This document shows, in pieces, positions 26,557 through 35,369 of a stretch of DNA of 64,000 nt (position 1 is its first letter; every line of letters starts with the position of its first letter). The position numbers and the translations under genes were made by a program. The notes beneath the pieces are model-generated. The model searched no databases. It was not told where the DNA came from and was given only the letters and a program-made list of their open reading frames with translations. The stretch is from G020348185 sp964525045 (lineage in GTDB: Bacteria > Nitrospirota > Nitrospiria > Nitrospirales > UBA8639): contig CAZGFD010000012.1 of the NCBI GenBank assembly GCA_964525045.1, positions 62,001 through 126,000 on the forward strand, given 5' to 3'.

Positions 26557-28058
26557 GAGGATGGTTCTCCTAAAGTAAAATTATACCGCACATCAAAGGA
26601 AAATTTGTGAATGTCTGAGGGAAATGGGGGTAAGGGGTTTGCCCGTTGGACAGCGCGTAATGCCGCGGAATCATAATAGCTATTGCCTGATCCCTCTGCG
26701 ATGTCAAGATCAATCACTTTCCCTGATCGAAGAATTCGGAATTTGAGAACAACTTGTAAATTTTTTTCATGAGCTTTCACCGGAGGAGCCACCCATTGTT
26801 GATCGATGTAGGCTTGAACGAGAGCTAAATATCGATTTTGTCCCGCGGTATTCCTTGATGACCCGGAACTCGGACCCAATTCGGCATTTTCGGATGGGAC
26901 CTCTTGGATCTGTAACCGAGTACGAATAGACTCAATTGGCGCAACGTCCGGAACCGTCAATTTGGCGAGCTGTTGGTCAATCTCGGTGCGGAATTTCTTG
27001 GAGGCGGCCGTATCCCGGTGGGGAATGACCGGTATTGACGAAGGGAGTTCGGAAGTTGGCGGTGGAACGGGGTCGGCTTTGCTTACGTCGCGGAGTTGGG
27101 GCACTTTGACGGATTCTAATACTGCTTTCAAAGAATCAGCCAAGCGCTCGCGCGGCATGACGGGTGGTAACGCTTTTTTTGGTGGTAGGGCTTCTGTCAA
27201 TTCAGGTGTTCGTGGGGCCACCGGCGTCGGGGGTGGCGCGATGGGGATTTTCTTTTTGGCACGTTTTTTAGTTTTCCGGGTTGATTTTTGGTGGCTGGGG
27301 ATCTGGATCGATTTCATTTTCTCTTTCAAGGACTGTGATAGTGGTTCATGTGTTGAAGGAGTCGTCTTCGATTCTTCCGATTTGGTAAAGGGTTGTACGG
27401 AAGCCAAATTCGGCGCTTTCGGTGGAGTTTTAATCTCTTTTAAGGTGTCCTTCACATTGGGTTTTGAGGGTCGTGTGGTCTTTTGTTTTGGGGCGATGGG
27501 AGGAGCCGGTGTAGATCTTTTCGGCTCGTTCAGGCTCGCATCGGGAACTTTCAGGGGTGTCACGGGTTCGAGTTTCGGAGCGTCAGAAGGTAGCTTGATG
27601 CTTTCTAAAGCGGAAGGTTGCCGGGGAGAAGTCTTGACGACAGGGGCGGGATCAGGCGGAGCCTGAGGAACCAATTTATCCGGGACGACAACCGATTTCG
27701 CCGCGCCTGGCAATGCTTCTGACAGTCGTTCAGAGGCCATTTTGGTGGTTAGCGGTGGCAGGGGCTTTTCTTGAGGCCTGGAGGGCGCCTTCTGAGAACG
27801 GGATTTCTTGGATGCGGTCTTGGCCTTTGAGGGTGAAGGAGTGGTGACCTTCGATGCTGGCAAGGAAACCAAGGAGACCTCATAAGACGAGAGCGGTTGT
27901 TGAATATCCGGGGAAAACCGCAAGTTCAGGGCTAAAAGACCAACCACAATATGTAAGATGAAGGATCCGGCCAACCACCTTCGCAGCGAGGATTTTTCAG
28001 TGTGAAGGTGATAGGACAGGTCCTGGAAAAGGAGGCTCGGAAATCCTGCATGAGTCAT
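26553..28058 (-). CDS. tolA: TolA-like energy transducer (TonB C-terminal domain)
   Basis: A 501-residue protein. A single N-terminal inner-membrane segment at about residues 28-46 (LAGSFILHIVVGLLALNL) contains the His found in TolA/TonB anchors. A Pro/Lys/Ser/Thr-rich linker runs to about 370, unlike the Ala/Lys helix of E. coli TolA. The TonB-type C-terminal domain is VQAYIDQQWVAPPVKAHEKN through GSGNSYYDSAALRAVQRANP and LPPFP. It links the TolQR motor to TolB/Pal. Position between tolR and tolB favours TolA over TonB. Confidence 0.88.
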   Translation of the reverse strand: MTHAGFPSLLFQDLSYHLHTEKSSLRRWLAGSFILHIVVGLLALNLRFSPDIQQPLSSYEVSLVSLPASKVTTPSPSKAKTASKKSRSQKAPSRPQEKPLPPLTTKMASERLSEALPGAAKSVVVPDKLVPQAPPDPAPVVKTSPRQPSALESIKLPSDAPKLEPVTPLKVPDASLNEPKRSTPAPPIAPKQKTTRPSKPNVKDTLKEIKTPPKAPNLASVQPFTKSEESKTTPSTHEPLSQSLKEKMKSIQIPSHQKSTRKTKKRAKKKIPIAPPPTPVAPRTPELTEALPPKKALPPVMPRERLADSLKAVLESVKVPQLRDVSKADPVPPPTSELPSSIPVIPHRDTAASKKFRTEIDQQLAKLTVPDVAPIESIRTRLQIQEVPSENAELGPSSGSSRNTAGQNRYLALVQAYIDQQWVAPPVKAHEKNLQVVLKFRILRSGKVIDLDIAEGSGNSYYDSAALRAVQRANPLPPFPSDIHKFSFDVRYNFTLGEPSS

Positions 28059-28084
28059 TGCACAACTTGAGAAGCTACACCGCT

Positions 28085-28522
28085 TTACGATGATTTGCCG
28101 ATCGGGTCTTCTTTAATTTGTTCGGTTTGTGGGCTTGTCACCATTCCCATTTTTTCAATGTGTGCCCCTTTGATTTCGTCCATCACCTGGACCACCGTCC
28201 CATAGGGAACGGTCCGATCGGCTCGAAGGTAGACTGATACCTCAGGGTTGGCTTCTTTGGCTTCACGGAGTTTCGATCGAAGATCCACAAGCCCGATGGC
28301 ATCATTCCCTAGAAATAACTTTTGATCGCGTTGAACGGTAATAATGAGACGTTCCTCAGCTTTGATGGTATTGGATTTTGACGAAGGGAGCGAGATGTCC
28401 ATCCCCCGGTGGAGCATAGGTGCCGTAACCATGAAAATGACCAACAGCACGAGCACGACATCAACGAGGGGAATAACGTTGATCTCAGAAAGAAACCGGC
28501 CCTGCCTTGAATCTGCCGTCAT
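28085..28522 (-). CDS. tolR: TolR/ExbD-type biopolymer transport protein
   Basis: A 145-residue protein. One membrane segment (residues about 14-34) follows the conserved INVIPLVDVVLVLLVIFMV, whose Asp is the essential proton-path residue. The periplasmic domain contains VSVYLRADRTVPYGTVVQVM. It forms the motor with TolQ. ATG overlaps the tolQ stop by 4 bp (ATGA). Confidence 0.93.
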   Translation of the reverse strand: MTADSRQGRFLSEINVIPLVDVVLVLLVIFMVTAPMLHRGMDISLPSSKSNTIKAEERLIITVQRDQKLFLGNDAIGLVDLRSKLREAKEANPEVSVYLRADRTVPYGTVVQVMDEIKGAHIEKMGMVTSPQTEQIKEDPIGKSS

Positions 28523-29238
28523 CGACTCACCTCGAATTCTTTGGTTTCCCTGGCCAGCTCATCAATGGAATTGAGAAATTCAATGGAGAAGGCCTCGACT
28601 CGAAATACCAACTTTCTGATCCGAGTCAGAAAGAAATTATACGCAATAACCGCCGGAATTGCCGCGAACAGCCCTGCTGCCGTGGCCACCAGGGCTTCTG
28701 CGACCCCAGGAGCAACCGCGGCGATGCTGGCTGACCCTTGAACGCCGATTTCCCTAAAGGCTCCTATGATTCCCAAAACCGTACCGAGTAACCCAATGAA
28801 CGGCGTGAGATTCCCAGTCGTCGCCAGGAAAGGGAGATACGTTTCTTGTTGGGTTATTTGATTTTGGACTATATGGTTGGCCACTTTTTCCAAATAGGTC
28901 CGATCTGGATATCGATCGGACGGCGACCGGTTCATGCCAGCGGGAGACTCGTAAAGATCGGGCGGCGGCGGTATCCGATCCATCACTCCCAGAAAGACTG
29001 TGGCGCTCGGACTAAACTCGGTATCCTGAGCTTGAATTCGTATATCATCAAAATCTTGAGGATGAAGTTCATAGGCGCGCAGAAATCGTTGATCATCTTC
29101 TTCTATAGCTTTGAACCGGCGCCATTTGAATATGATGATTCCCCAAGACACAATGGAAAAAAATGCCAGCACAAGCAAAATGAAAATGGAAAGGGGCCCG
29201 AGTGATCCAATAAGTTCAATAGGATTCGAGAAAAGCAT
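28519..29238 (-). CDS. tolQ: TolQ/ExbB-type proton channel protein
   Basis: A 239-residue inner-membrane protein with three membrane segments: about 15-35, then about 135-160 and 170-195. The family signature is present: LPFLATTGNLTPFIGLLGTV, then IAAVAPGVAEALVATAAGLF with the conserved Thr/Ala pore residues. First gene of the tolQRAB-pal cluster, with AAGGAGGT upstream of ATG 29238. Two tRNA genes lie just upstream on the same strand and may share its transcript. Confidence 0.93.
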   Translation of the reverse strand: MLFSNPIELIGSLGPLSIFILLVLAFFSIVSWGIIIFKWRRFKAIEEDDQRFLRAYELHPQDFDDIRIQAQDTEFSPSATVFLGVMDRIPPPPDLYESPAGMNRSPSDRYPDRTYLEKVANHIVQNQITQQETYLPFLATTGNLTPFIGLLGTVLGIIGAFREIGVQGSASIAAVAPGVAEALVATAAGLFAAIPAVIAYNFFLTRIRKLVFRVEAFSIEFLNSIDELARETKEFEVSR

Positions 29239-29337
29239 AATCTCTTCCTACCTCCTTGCTGCAGGTGTTAACTCTTGAACGTGATTGGATAAACAACTGT
29301 TCAAAATGGAAAGGACTATATCACTTGGTGTAGAGGA

Positions 29338-29415
29338 TGGCGGGGCCGACGGGATTTGAACCCGCGACTTCCAGATTGACAATCTGGCGTCCTAACCTGG
29401 CTGAACGACGGCCCC
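29338..29415 (-). tRNA. tRNA-Asp (GTC)
   Basis: Read on the minus strand, the acceptor stem GGGGCCG pairs with CGGCCCC, the D arm is GTTC/GGAC, and the anticodon arm CCAGA-TTGTCAA-TCTGG has anticodon GTC. The T arm is GCGGG-TTCAAAT-CCCGT. The 3' CCA is encoded (29340-29338). It lies 100 bp upstream of tolQ. Confidence 0.95.
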
Positions 29416-29539
29416 GTATACTACTCCTGAGCAGGGCATTAATACCCTTGTTAACATTTTAAGAGGAAAAAAAGCCTAGCAGCCCTTATACCGTTAGGGG
29501 TAAACCTTAGAGTTGACTCAGATTATACCGTATTCCGAA

Positions 29540-29615
29540 TGGTAGGCGGAACAGGGATCGAACCTGCGACCTCTGCCGTGTAAAGGCAGCGCTCTTCCAA
29601 CTGAGCTATCCGCCC
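29540..29615 (-). tRNA. tRNA-Val (TAC)
   Basis: On the minus strand the acceptor GGGCGGA pairs with TCCGCCT (first pair a G-U wobble). The anticodon arm CTGCC-TTTACAC-GGCAG carries TAC, and the T loop is GGTTCGATCC. CCA is encoded at 29542-29540. A clear promoter lies at 29648-29675. Confidence 0.95.
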
Positions 29616-29647
29616 AAATTGCCGCGAGATTTTGCATCAGTTTCATC

Positions 29648-29675
29648 ATTATATCAACCCTTAGGGACTTGTCAA
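29648..29675 (-). promoter_or_regulatory. Sigma70 promoter for the tRNA-Val/tRNA-Asp genes
   Basis: On the minus strand: perfect TTGACA (29675-29670), a 16-bp spacer and perfect TATAAT (29653-29648). The start near 29641 lies about 26 nt before the tRNA-Val 5' end. It may also feed tolQ. Confidence 0.8.
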
Positions 29676-29874
29676 CAGAGCGAGATCAGGAGCAAATGCC
29701 GATTTTGGAGAGGGTGTCACGTGTAAGAAGGAGTACAGGGGCACGGTCAAATTTTCACGTTCAACCTTTAGAATAAAAAACCTAAGTCAAAAATTTTATC
29801 GTTGTGTCTTGGGAGGTTGAACCGTAAACTCCGTCGGTGCGGCCTCTTTCACCGTTCTTGGAAGTGATTGGCAT

Positions 29875-29903
29875 TTGACAACACCTTTCCGGGTGGGTAT
29901 AAG
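29875..29903 (+). promoter_or_regulatory. Sigma70 promoter for the TPR gene at 29993
   Basis: Perfect TTGACA (29875-29880), a 17-bp spacer and TATAAG (29898-29903). The predicted leader is about 83 nt. The rest of 29676-29874 and 29904-29992 holds nothing else I can identify. Confidence 0.7.
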
Positions 29904-29992
29904 GCTCGGTATGTCCATTTAAATTTGGTTGTTTGAAAATAGAACTTACTATCTGGCTTTTTCACCCTTCCTCGCACTAAAAAACAGCATTC

Positions 29993-30832
29993 ATGGCGTA
30001 TAAAATTAAAGAAGCATCCCCGAAGTCGGGGATGATTGATGAAGCTGAACTTCTCTCCGGAAAAGATCGGGTTCTTCTCTTTGTTGAACAAAATCGAATC
30101 GCGATAATAGTAGGAATATTGCTCACAGTTGTGGTTGCCGTGGCTTTGGGAGGATTGGTCTGGCTTGAAAGGCTGGATAGGGAAAAGGCCATAGTGCTTG
30201 AGGGGAAAGCTCAATTGCTTTTCTACGATCGTCCCCCGGACAAGCCTGAACAAACTCAAGAAAATCTGGCCAAGGCGGCTGATGTATACCGACAAATACT
30301 CAATGAATATCCTCGAACGTCCAGTGCACGTCGGGCATTGTTTTTTCTCGGGAATACCCTGATGGAACAAGGTGATCTTAACGGGGCGACCGAGACCTAT
30401 CAACAATTCATCGAACAGTACCCGGACGATGAGATACTCTTGGGGATTGTGTATCAGCGATTGGGGTATGCTCATTTATTAAATGGAAATCAAGACCGTG
30501 CCTATACCGTGTTTTCCACGGTGCTCGGTCTTCCTCGTGCCATTAATAAGGATCAAGTTCTTTATGAAGTGGCCAAGTTGAAAGAAGCCGAAGAGAAAAC
30601 CCAAGAGGCGCTGACCTATTATAGACAGCTGATAGAACAATATCCGAACTCCCCATTTTTCAGTGAAGCGTCCCTTCGTGTGAAAATTTTAGAACCTGAG
30701 GACGTATCGCCGGCTCAAGGTACCGAATCTGAAAAGTCTGTGGAATCAGGAAAAGCCGGGGAACCCACGGAAGTACCTTCCGAGGGGACCGAAGAAGAGA
30801 GTCCTTCCGACAAGAACGAGGCAGGACCGTAA
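29993..30832 (+). CDS. YfgM-like membrane-anchored TPR protein
   Basis: A 279-residue protein. A cytoplasmic N-terminus of about 35 residues precedes a membrane helix at about 36-58 (IAIIVGILLTVVVAVALGG). The periplasmic part has at least four TPR-like repeats: AADVYRQILNEYPRTSSARR, ALFFLGNTLMEQGDLNGATE, YQRLGYAHLLNGNQDRAYT, EALTYYRQLIEQYPNSPFF. A Glu/Ser/Pro-rich tail ends it. The layout matches YfgM/YbgF-like accessory proteins that work with SecYEG and periplasmic chaperones; the exact role is inferred. It has its own promoter and converges with the transglycosylase gene. Confidence 0.75.
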   Translation: MAYKIKEASPKSGMIDEAELLSGKDRVLLFVEQNRIAIIVGILLTVVVAVALGGLVWLERLDREKAIVLEGKAQLLFYDRPPDKPEQTQENLAKAADVYRQILNEYPRTSSARRALFFLGNTLMEQGDLNGATETYQQFIEQYPDDEILLGIVYQRLGYAHLLNGNQDRAYTVFSTVLGLPRAINKDQVLYEVAKLKEAEEKTQEALTYYRQLIEQYPNSPFFSEASLRVKILEPEDVSPAQGTESEKSVESGKAGEPTEVPSEGTEEESPSDKNEAGP

Positions 30833-30859
30833 TGACGAACAGAATTTGGAATTTGACGG

Positions 30860-32650
30860 TTACTGACTGATAACCAGCAAGCGTCCCACATGAATTACGC
30901 TTGTTGTGAGGTTATTGAGAAGTTTGAGGTCGGTCACACTCACCCTAAACTGTTGAGCAATACTCCACAGACTATCTCCTTCTCGAACCCGGTACCATTT
31001 GGGTTCAGTTCTAGAGGGGATTTTCTTCACTTGCAAGCGATCCCCTGCGTGAATCAGATTTCCTGAGAGATCATTTAATAGCCGAAGCGTCCCAAGGCTG
31101 ATCCCAAACCGGGAGGCAATGACCGACAGACTATCCCCGTAGCGTACGGTATACCAGGTTGCATCAAGATCAAGAGGGGGCTCGGGAGGCCGTACCCGTA
31201 ACCGCTCGCCCACTCGAATCAAATTACTGGAACGGTCATTCAGTTCTTTCAATTTTCGGACACTCATGCCAAAACGCTTGGCGACTACTGACAGACTATC
31301 TCCCTTTTGCACTCGATACCATTGGGTGTGGGGCGGCGGGGCCGGTTTCCACAGTTTCAACTGATCGTGATGTTGTTCAACCAACCTTCGGGTCCCCATC
31401 GGCACCTTCAGGTGGTACCCGCCTTTTTGAGAGGGAACGATATTTCTTCTCAATTCGGGATTGAGTTTCCTTAAGTCCTGGTAGGAAATCCCCGTGGCTT
31501 TTGAAATTGTTTGAAGATGCACCCGTTTCTTGATCAGCACTTCATCATAGAGATAGATATCTGTCGGAGTATTCAAGAAGCCATAATCGGTCGGATTCAT
31601 CGCAATCATGGTCGCGGCAATGAACCGGGGCACATAATCTCTGGTTTCTCTTCGAAGATAGCGCCAACTCTGCCGGATCTTCCAATAATCCTGGGTTCCG
31701 CTTTTCCTGATCGCCCGGGAGACCTTTCCCGCTCCCGCGTTGTAGGCGGCTAACGCTAAGGGCCACGATCCGAATTTATCATACAGATCTCTCAGGTGAT
31801 GGGCTGCTGCGACCGTGGATTTAACCGGGTCTCGGCGTTCGTCCACATGCCAGTTCACTTTCAGTCCATATCGACGTCCCGTCGCCTTCATAAATTGCCA
31901 GGGCCCCGCTGCCCGGGCGCGGGATAAGGCCTTGGGATTAAATCCGCTTTCCACAATCGAAAGGTAGCTCAATTCCAGGGGCAACCCGAATTCCGCAAAA
32001 ACTTGTTGAACCACCGCCTTGTATTGTTCGAATCGGGTCAAATATCCCTGAAAGCGATCGTGGATCCTGTATTGGAAGTAATGAAGACTTCGTTCGACCG
32101 CGGGATTGAGAACCAGGTGGACCTCTCCATATGGTGAGTGAAGGCTGGAGGGGTTCGGTTTCCAGGCTGACAGGAACAGGCCAGCATATCGATTTCTGAA
32201 GACTTCCTCCGAAGACAATTGGGAGAATGGACCTTTTAGGATTGGTAAGTCAGATCCTAAGAGGTTTCTCCATTCCATGGAATTGGTAAATATGGGGGCT
32301 GAGCCAATCTTCAAATCTTCAGGATACGTGGTAGAAGATTTTCCAACGGGCGTGGGGGGGTGGCTTTGGGAAGATTCCGCAAAGGGGGGGGCGGGAGTTT
32401 CAGAAGATGAAGATGCTGGGTCGCCCGAAGAACCTGGTTGCCTCTGGGGATCTTCGGGTGATGCCACACCTGACCAAGCGGGTCTGGAAGCTTTTTGAGA
32501 AGCTCCATGGCTGCCGTTTGTCTGGGTAGGCTTTGTGGTCGCCTTTTCTTTCGCAAGGGCAAACTGGCACAAGCCGGCGACCAGAATCGCTCCAAGCAAC
32601 AAGGGCATCCACCCCGGAAATGACATCGATTTTCTACGTAGGCTACTCAT
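30860..32650 (-). CDS. mltD: MltD-like membrane-bound lytic transglycosylase with three LysM domains
   Basis: A 596-residue protein. An N-terminal signal or anchor at about 12-33 precedes a Pro/Ser-rich linker (35-115). The SLT domain at about 220-345 has catalytic Glu234 in SIVESGFNPKALSRARAAGP, then WQFM and LALAAYNAGAGKV. A family tail RRETRDYVPRFIAATMI follows. Three LysM domains occupy the last 150 residues, each with YRVxxGDSLxxxAxxF and NDLSGNLIHAGDRLQV-like ends. It cleaves peptidoglycan glycan strands to 1,6-anhydro products. E. coli MltD has two LysM domains, so three is longer than usual. ATG 32626 is an alternative start. Confidence 0.9.
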   Translation of the reverse strand: MSSLRRKSMSFPGWMPLLLGAILVAGLCQFALAKEKATTKPTQTNGSHGASQKASRPAWSGVASPEDPQRQPGSSGDPASSSSETPAPPFAESSQSHPPTPVGKSSTTYPEDLKIGSAPIFTNSMEWRNLLGSDLPILKGPFSQLSSEEVFRNRYAGLFLSAWKPNPSSLHSPYGEVHLVLNPAVERSLHYFQYRIHDRFQGYLTRFEQYKAVVQQVFAEFGLPLELSYLSIVESGFNPKALSRARAAGPWQFMKATGRRYGLKVNWHVDERRDPVKSTVAAAHHLRDLYDKFGSWPLALAAYNAGAGKVSRAIRKSGTQDYWKIRQSWRYLRRETRDYVPRFIAATMIAMNPTDYGFLNTPTDIYLYDEVLIKKRVHLQTISKATGISYQDLRKLNPELRRNIVPSQKGGYHLKVPMGTRRLVEQHHDQLKLWKPAPPPHTQWYRVQKGDSLSVVAKRFGMSVRKLKELNDRSSNLIRVGERLRVRPPEPPLDLDATWYTVRYGDSLSVIASRFGISLGTLRLLNDLSGNLIHAGDRLQVKKIPSRTEPKWYRVREGDSLWSIAQQFRVSVTDLKLLNNLTTSVIHVGRLLVISQ

Positions 32651-32847
32651 ACGAACCGGAAACCTTCGTCTCCTTATTTATTAACCTTACAGATTACTAA
32701 GCAATCAAAAAAATGTCAATAAAATCAGCAATTTTCAAGGAAAATTCATAAATTCATCCAGAGGGGTGATCTGGAAAGGTGGTGACATAGCTGAAGGAAA
32801 GCCCGCAAGGCCGGATCCATGACAATACCACAATGGAAAGGGACGCA

Positions 32848-34809
32848 TTACAAATGTGGATTCACAGGAAGGGCCAGGGTCAAGTATCGTTCCTTTTCTT
32901 CATACAGAAGCCGCTTTCTCACAAGAGAAGTCACAATATCTTTGAGTGGTGTGATGCCTTCACTCATGGTCTGAAATTGTTCAGCTTGCAAGGCTTTTCG
33001 TATTTGCTCAAACGTTCGAGGCCCTTCATTACAGAATTCGATGATAAAGGCTTCAGGCTGGTCGAATCGCTCGCTGACCGGGGTTCCAAACCGCCCCTCA
33101 TAGATCGTGACATAACTGAGGGCTTTGGCATAATACAGAAACGGCCTGTTTTCTGAGAAATAACGGGCTTTCCATTCACTCACCCGCCTGACCAACTCTT
33201 CGTACAACTCTTTACTCACGGTCCATGCCGTTTCATATTCGAAGTCATAGGCAATTTTATTCAGGTCAACGTTTCGTTCGTCGTATATGTAACCATACGC
33301 GGGGTCCGGGCCGGTGATGCGAATCCCGTAGTGTTCCGGTCGCATAAAATAGGGGCTGAATCGTTCAAGCCATAATTTTCCGGTCGACTCCGGTGGTTGA
33401 AGATGCAGGAGGGACGGAATCATCTCGATTTGGCGTTGGTAATCCTCATCGGTTTCTTGGGGAAATCCAAGAAGAATATTCCATGATATATCAATATTAT
33501 AGTACCGGCTCCATTTTAAACATTGAATATTTTGCAGAGGACTGACGCCCTTATCCATTTCCTTAAGCTGAGCGGTGCTCAGACTCTCAATGCCAGGTTG
33601 CATGCACTTGACGCCCCCGTGGGCCAGGGTCTGGATCTGTCGCTTGGTGAGGTTGCTTTTGGTTTCCATGAACACGTCGAGGTCGAAATGGGCCTGCGCA
33701 AATTTACCAAATAGACCGTCGATATATTTCATGTCGATGATGTTATCGACCATCCGGAATCGCGTCGTCTCATAACGACTGGAAAGGAAATCCAATTCCC
33801 GTGAAACCTGCTCAGGGGACTTGGCTCGAAATTGCATCGCCTGCGCATTCAATCCACAGAATGTGCAATGGTGTTTCTCCCCCCACCAACAGCCTCGTGA
33901 TCCTTCGTAAAGGAGTATGCGGTTTAACCCCGTAGACCCTTGCGTCTCGAGTTCTTTCAGTTGCTCAAAGTAGTCGTCGTAATCGGGAGGCCCCATCCGT
34001 TGAAAATCAGTAAACAGTTTTGCATGAGGCTCATAGTGAATCTGACCATCCCTGCGATGCGCCACTCCCGGAGGAATCGCCTCTTCCTGACCAATGAGAA
34101 TCTGCTTCACGAGTGATGGAAAGACCTCCTCCCCTTCCCCGACCACCACATAGTCAATCCAGGGGAATGCCCGGAAATGTTCCAGTCCCATCTCACCATC
34201 GAAATTTGCGCCTCCAAAGACAATCCGCACCTCGGGATAGAGGTCCTTGATGAGTTTGGCCATTGTCAGGCTGGCAACGTTCTGATCAAAGGTGGAGGTG
34301 AAGCCTACAACCGCATACTCACTCCAGTCATAGGCTGTCATGGCCCAGGTGAGGAATTGCGGGGCGATCGAATGAGCGATTTCCTCCAGGTAGCCAACGG
34401 GACAGGCCGCCTCCCGCGCGGTTGTTTCAAAGACAGGCTTAAACATTTGGGGATATTGGGCATGTTTGGGATTATTCCGGAACAGGATAGAAGAAAAGAG
34501 CCATTCACCGATCAGTCCGCGTTTCTCACAAAGGACCTCATACAATGGCACCCCGATTTTGTGGGCAAACAGCAAATTCAAATGGTAGGTTTTTACGCCG
34601 ATGCCCTGGGATTTCAACAGCGCTGACAGCGTCCCTAACTGAATCGAGGGAAATTTGGAGTAGGTAAATGGCATGGTGACGAGCGCGACCTTCGTGCCAA
34701 GGGCCCGAAAATCAATTCCGTCATCAGGGGATGGCCGGGAAGCTTGGGGCAGGTCAGGTGGATAAATGTGAAGGAGGGACTCCCCCTTTTCAAAGGTGGA
34801 GTCAGCCAT
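32848..34809 (-). CDS. Cobalamin-binding radical SAM enzyme of the RiPP-maturation type
   Basis: A 653-residue protein from ATG 34809, overlapping the upstream pterin dehydratase-like gene by 8 bp. Residues about 30-230 are the B12-binding-like region (VALVTMPFTYSKFPSIQLGT; VVGFTSTFDQNVASL; GGANFDGEMGLEHF). The cluster motif is SRGCWWGEKHHCTFCGLN: Cys307, Cys315 and Cys318, a CX7CX2C form. This motif with the flanking MQFRAKSPEQV and MQPGIESLS matches the family annotated as RiPP maturation radical SAM protein 1 (putative peptide C-methyltransferases). No precursor peptide, protease or transporter is seen nearby, so the substrate may be something else. Confidence 0.85.
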   Translation of the reverse strand: MADSTFEKGESLLHIYPPDLPQASRPSPDDGIDFRALGTKVALVTMPFTYSKFPSIQLGTLSALLKSQGIGVKTYHLNLLFAHKIGVPLYEVLCEKRGLIGEWLFSSILFRNNPKHAQYPQMFKPVFETTAREAACPVGYLEEIAHSIAPQFLTWAMTAYDWSEYAVVGFTSTFDQNVASLTMAKLIKDLYPEVRIVFGGANFDGEMGLEHFRAFPWIDYVVVGEGEEVFPSLVKQILIGQEEAIPPGVAHRRDGQIHYEPHAKLFTDFQRMGPPDYDDYFEQLKELETQGSTGLNRILLYEGSRGCWWGEKHHCTFCGLNAQAMQFRAKSPEQVSRELDFLSSRYETTRFRMVDNIIDMKYIDGLFGKFAQAHFDLDVFMETKSNLTKRQIQTLAHGGVKCMQPGIESLSTAQLKEMDKGVSPLQNIQCLKWSRYYNIDISWNILLGFPQETDEDYQRQIEMIPSLLHLQPPESTGKLWLERFSPYFMRPEHYGIRITGPDPAYGYIYDERNVDLNKIAYDFEYETAWTVSKELYEELVRRVSEWKARYFSENRPFLYYAKALSYVTIYEGRFGTPVSERFDQPEAFIIEFCNEGPRTFEQIRKALQAEQFQTMSEGITPLKDIVTSLVRKRLLYEEKERYLTLALPVNPHL

Positions 34810-35140
34810 GGCTTTGGTACGCACGGTCAGCCTTGGCAGCCATATAAAAATCGCTTTCCGTCAGTCCTTGAATCTTATGCGTCCAGATCTCAACTTTGCA
34901 TTTTCCCCAAGCCAGGTACAGGTCGGGGTGATGCCCCTCTTCTTCCGCAACCCCACCCACTTTATTAACAAATGCCAAGGCCTCCCCAAAATTCTTGAAC
35001 GTATACATCCGCTCGATGTGTCCTTCCTTGTTCAGTTCCCAACCTTGTTCGAGTTGGCCCAATAATTCTTGAACCTTCGTAGACTCAAGCGGGGGGACTC
35101 CCCCCCGACAGGGGATACATTTATTGTCAGCTAGACTCAT
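34802..35140 (-). CDS. 4a-hydroxytetrahydrobiopterin dehydratase-like protein (PCD/DCoH)
   Basis: A 112-residue protein from ATG 35140 with GGAGGAAAG upstream. The PCD pattern is visible: LEQGWELNKEGHIERMYTFK, NFGEALAFVNKVGGVAEEEG, then HHPDLYLAWGKCKVEIWTHK with the catalytic-type HHP...W...V and LTESDFYMAAKAD. It normally dehydrates pterin-4a-carbinolamine made by aromatic amino-acid hydroxylases. No such hydroxylase is in the window. The N-terminus carries CIPCRGG, a Cys pair typical of this bacterial subgroup. The last 8 bp overlap the radical SAM gene, so the two are very probably coexpressed. Confidence 0.88.
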   Translation of the reverse strand: MSLADNKCIPCRGGVPPLESTKVQELLGQLEQGWELNKEGHIERMYTFKNFGEALAFVNKVGGVAEEEGHHPDLYLAWGKCKVEIWTHKIQGLTESDFYMAAKADRAYQSHG

Positions 35141-35321
35141 GTTCTTTCCTCCAAGCGAAATTTTGTAACTCCGGCAACTCACGCTGCCTCAAAAAAGTTA
35201 ATGTAGGGTGGGCATCCCCCACCGTTTCATCTTTCCTTGATTATAGACACCACAAAGTTCCCTACACAATCAACCATTTAGCGGGCGAATGAGAAAACCA
35301 GCCGGGCAATCGTTTTGCTCT

Positions 35322-35362
35322 TGAAATCGAAACCCGACTTATGAAACCCGAAACTTGAAACC
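35322..35362 (+). repeat. GAAAC-type heptameric repeat, member 3
   Basis: GAAATCGAAACCCGACTT then ATGAAACCCGAAACTTGAAACC: about five degenerate GAAACCC units in the spacer between the ParB-domain gene and the pterin dehydratase gene. Confidence 0.6.
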
Positions 35363-35369
35363 TATTCCC

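Noticed and set aside
26962..27666. A 234-residue plus-strand frame opposite tolA
   Set aside because: It is a Gly/Ser/Val-rich mirror of the Pro/Lys/Ser linker of TolA, a common shadow of low-complexity coding sequence.
29849..30475. A 208-residue minus-strand frame opposite the TPR gene
   Set aside because: It is antisense to a clear TPR coding sequence with its own promoter and has no protein-like pattern.
32746..32820. A 24-codon minus-strand frame just after the radical SAM gene as a RiPP precursor
   Set aside because: No Shine-Dalgarno, no leader-peptide motif, and too short to judge.
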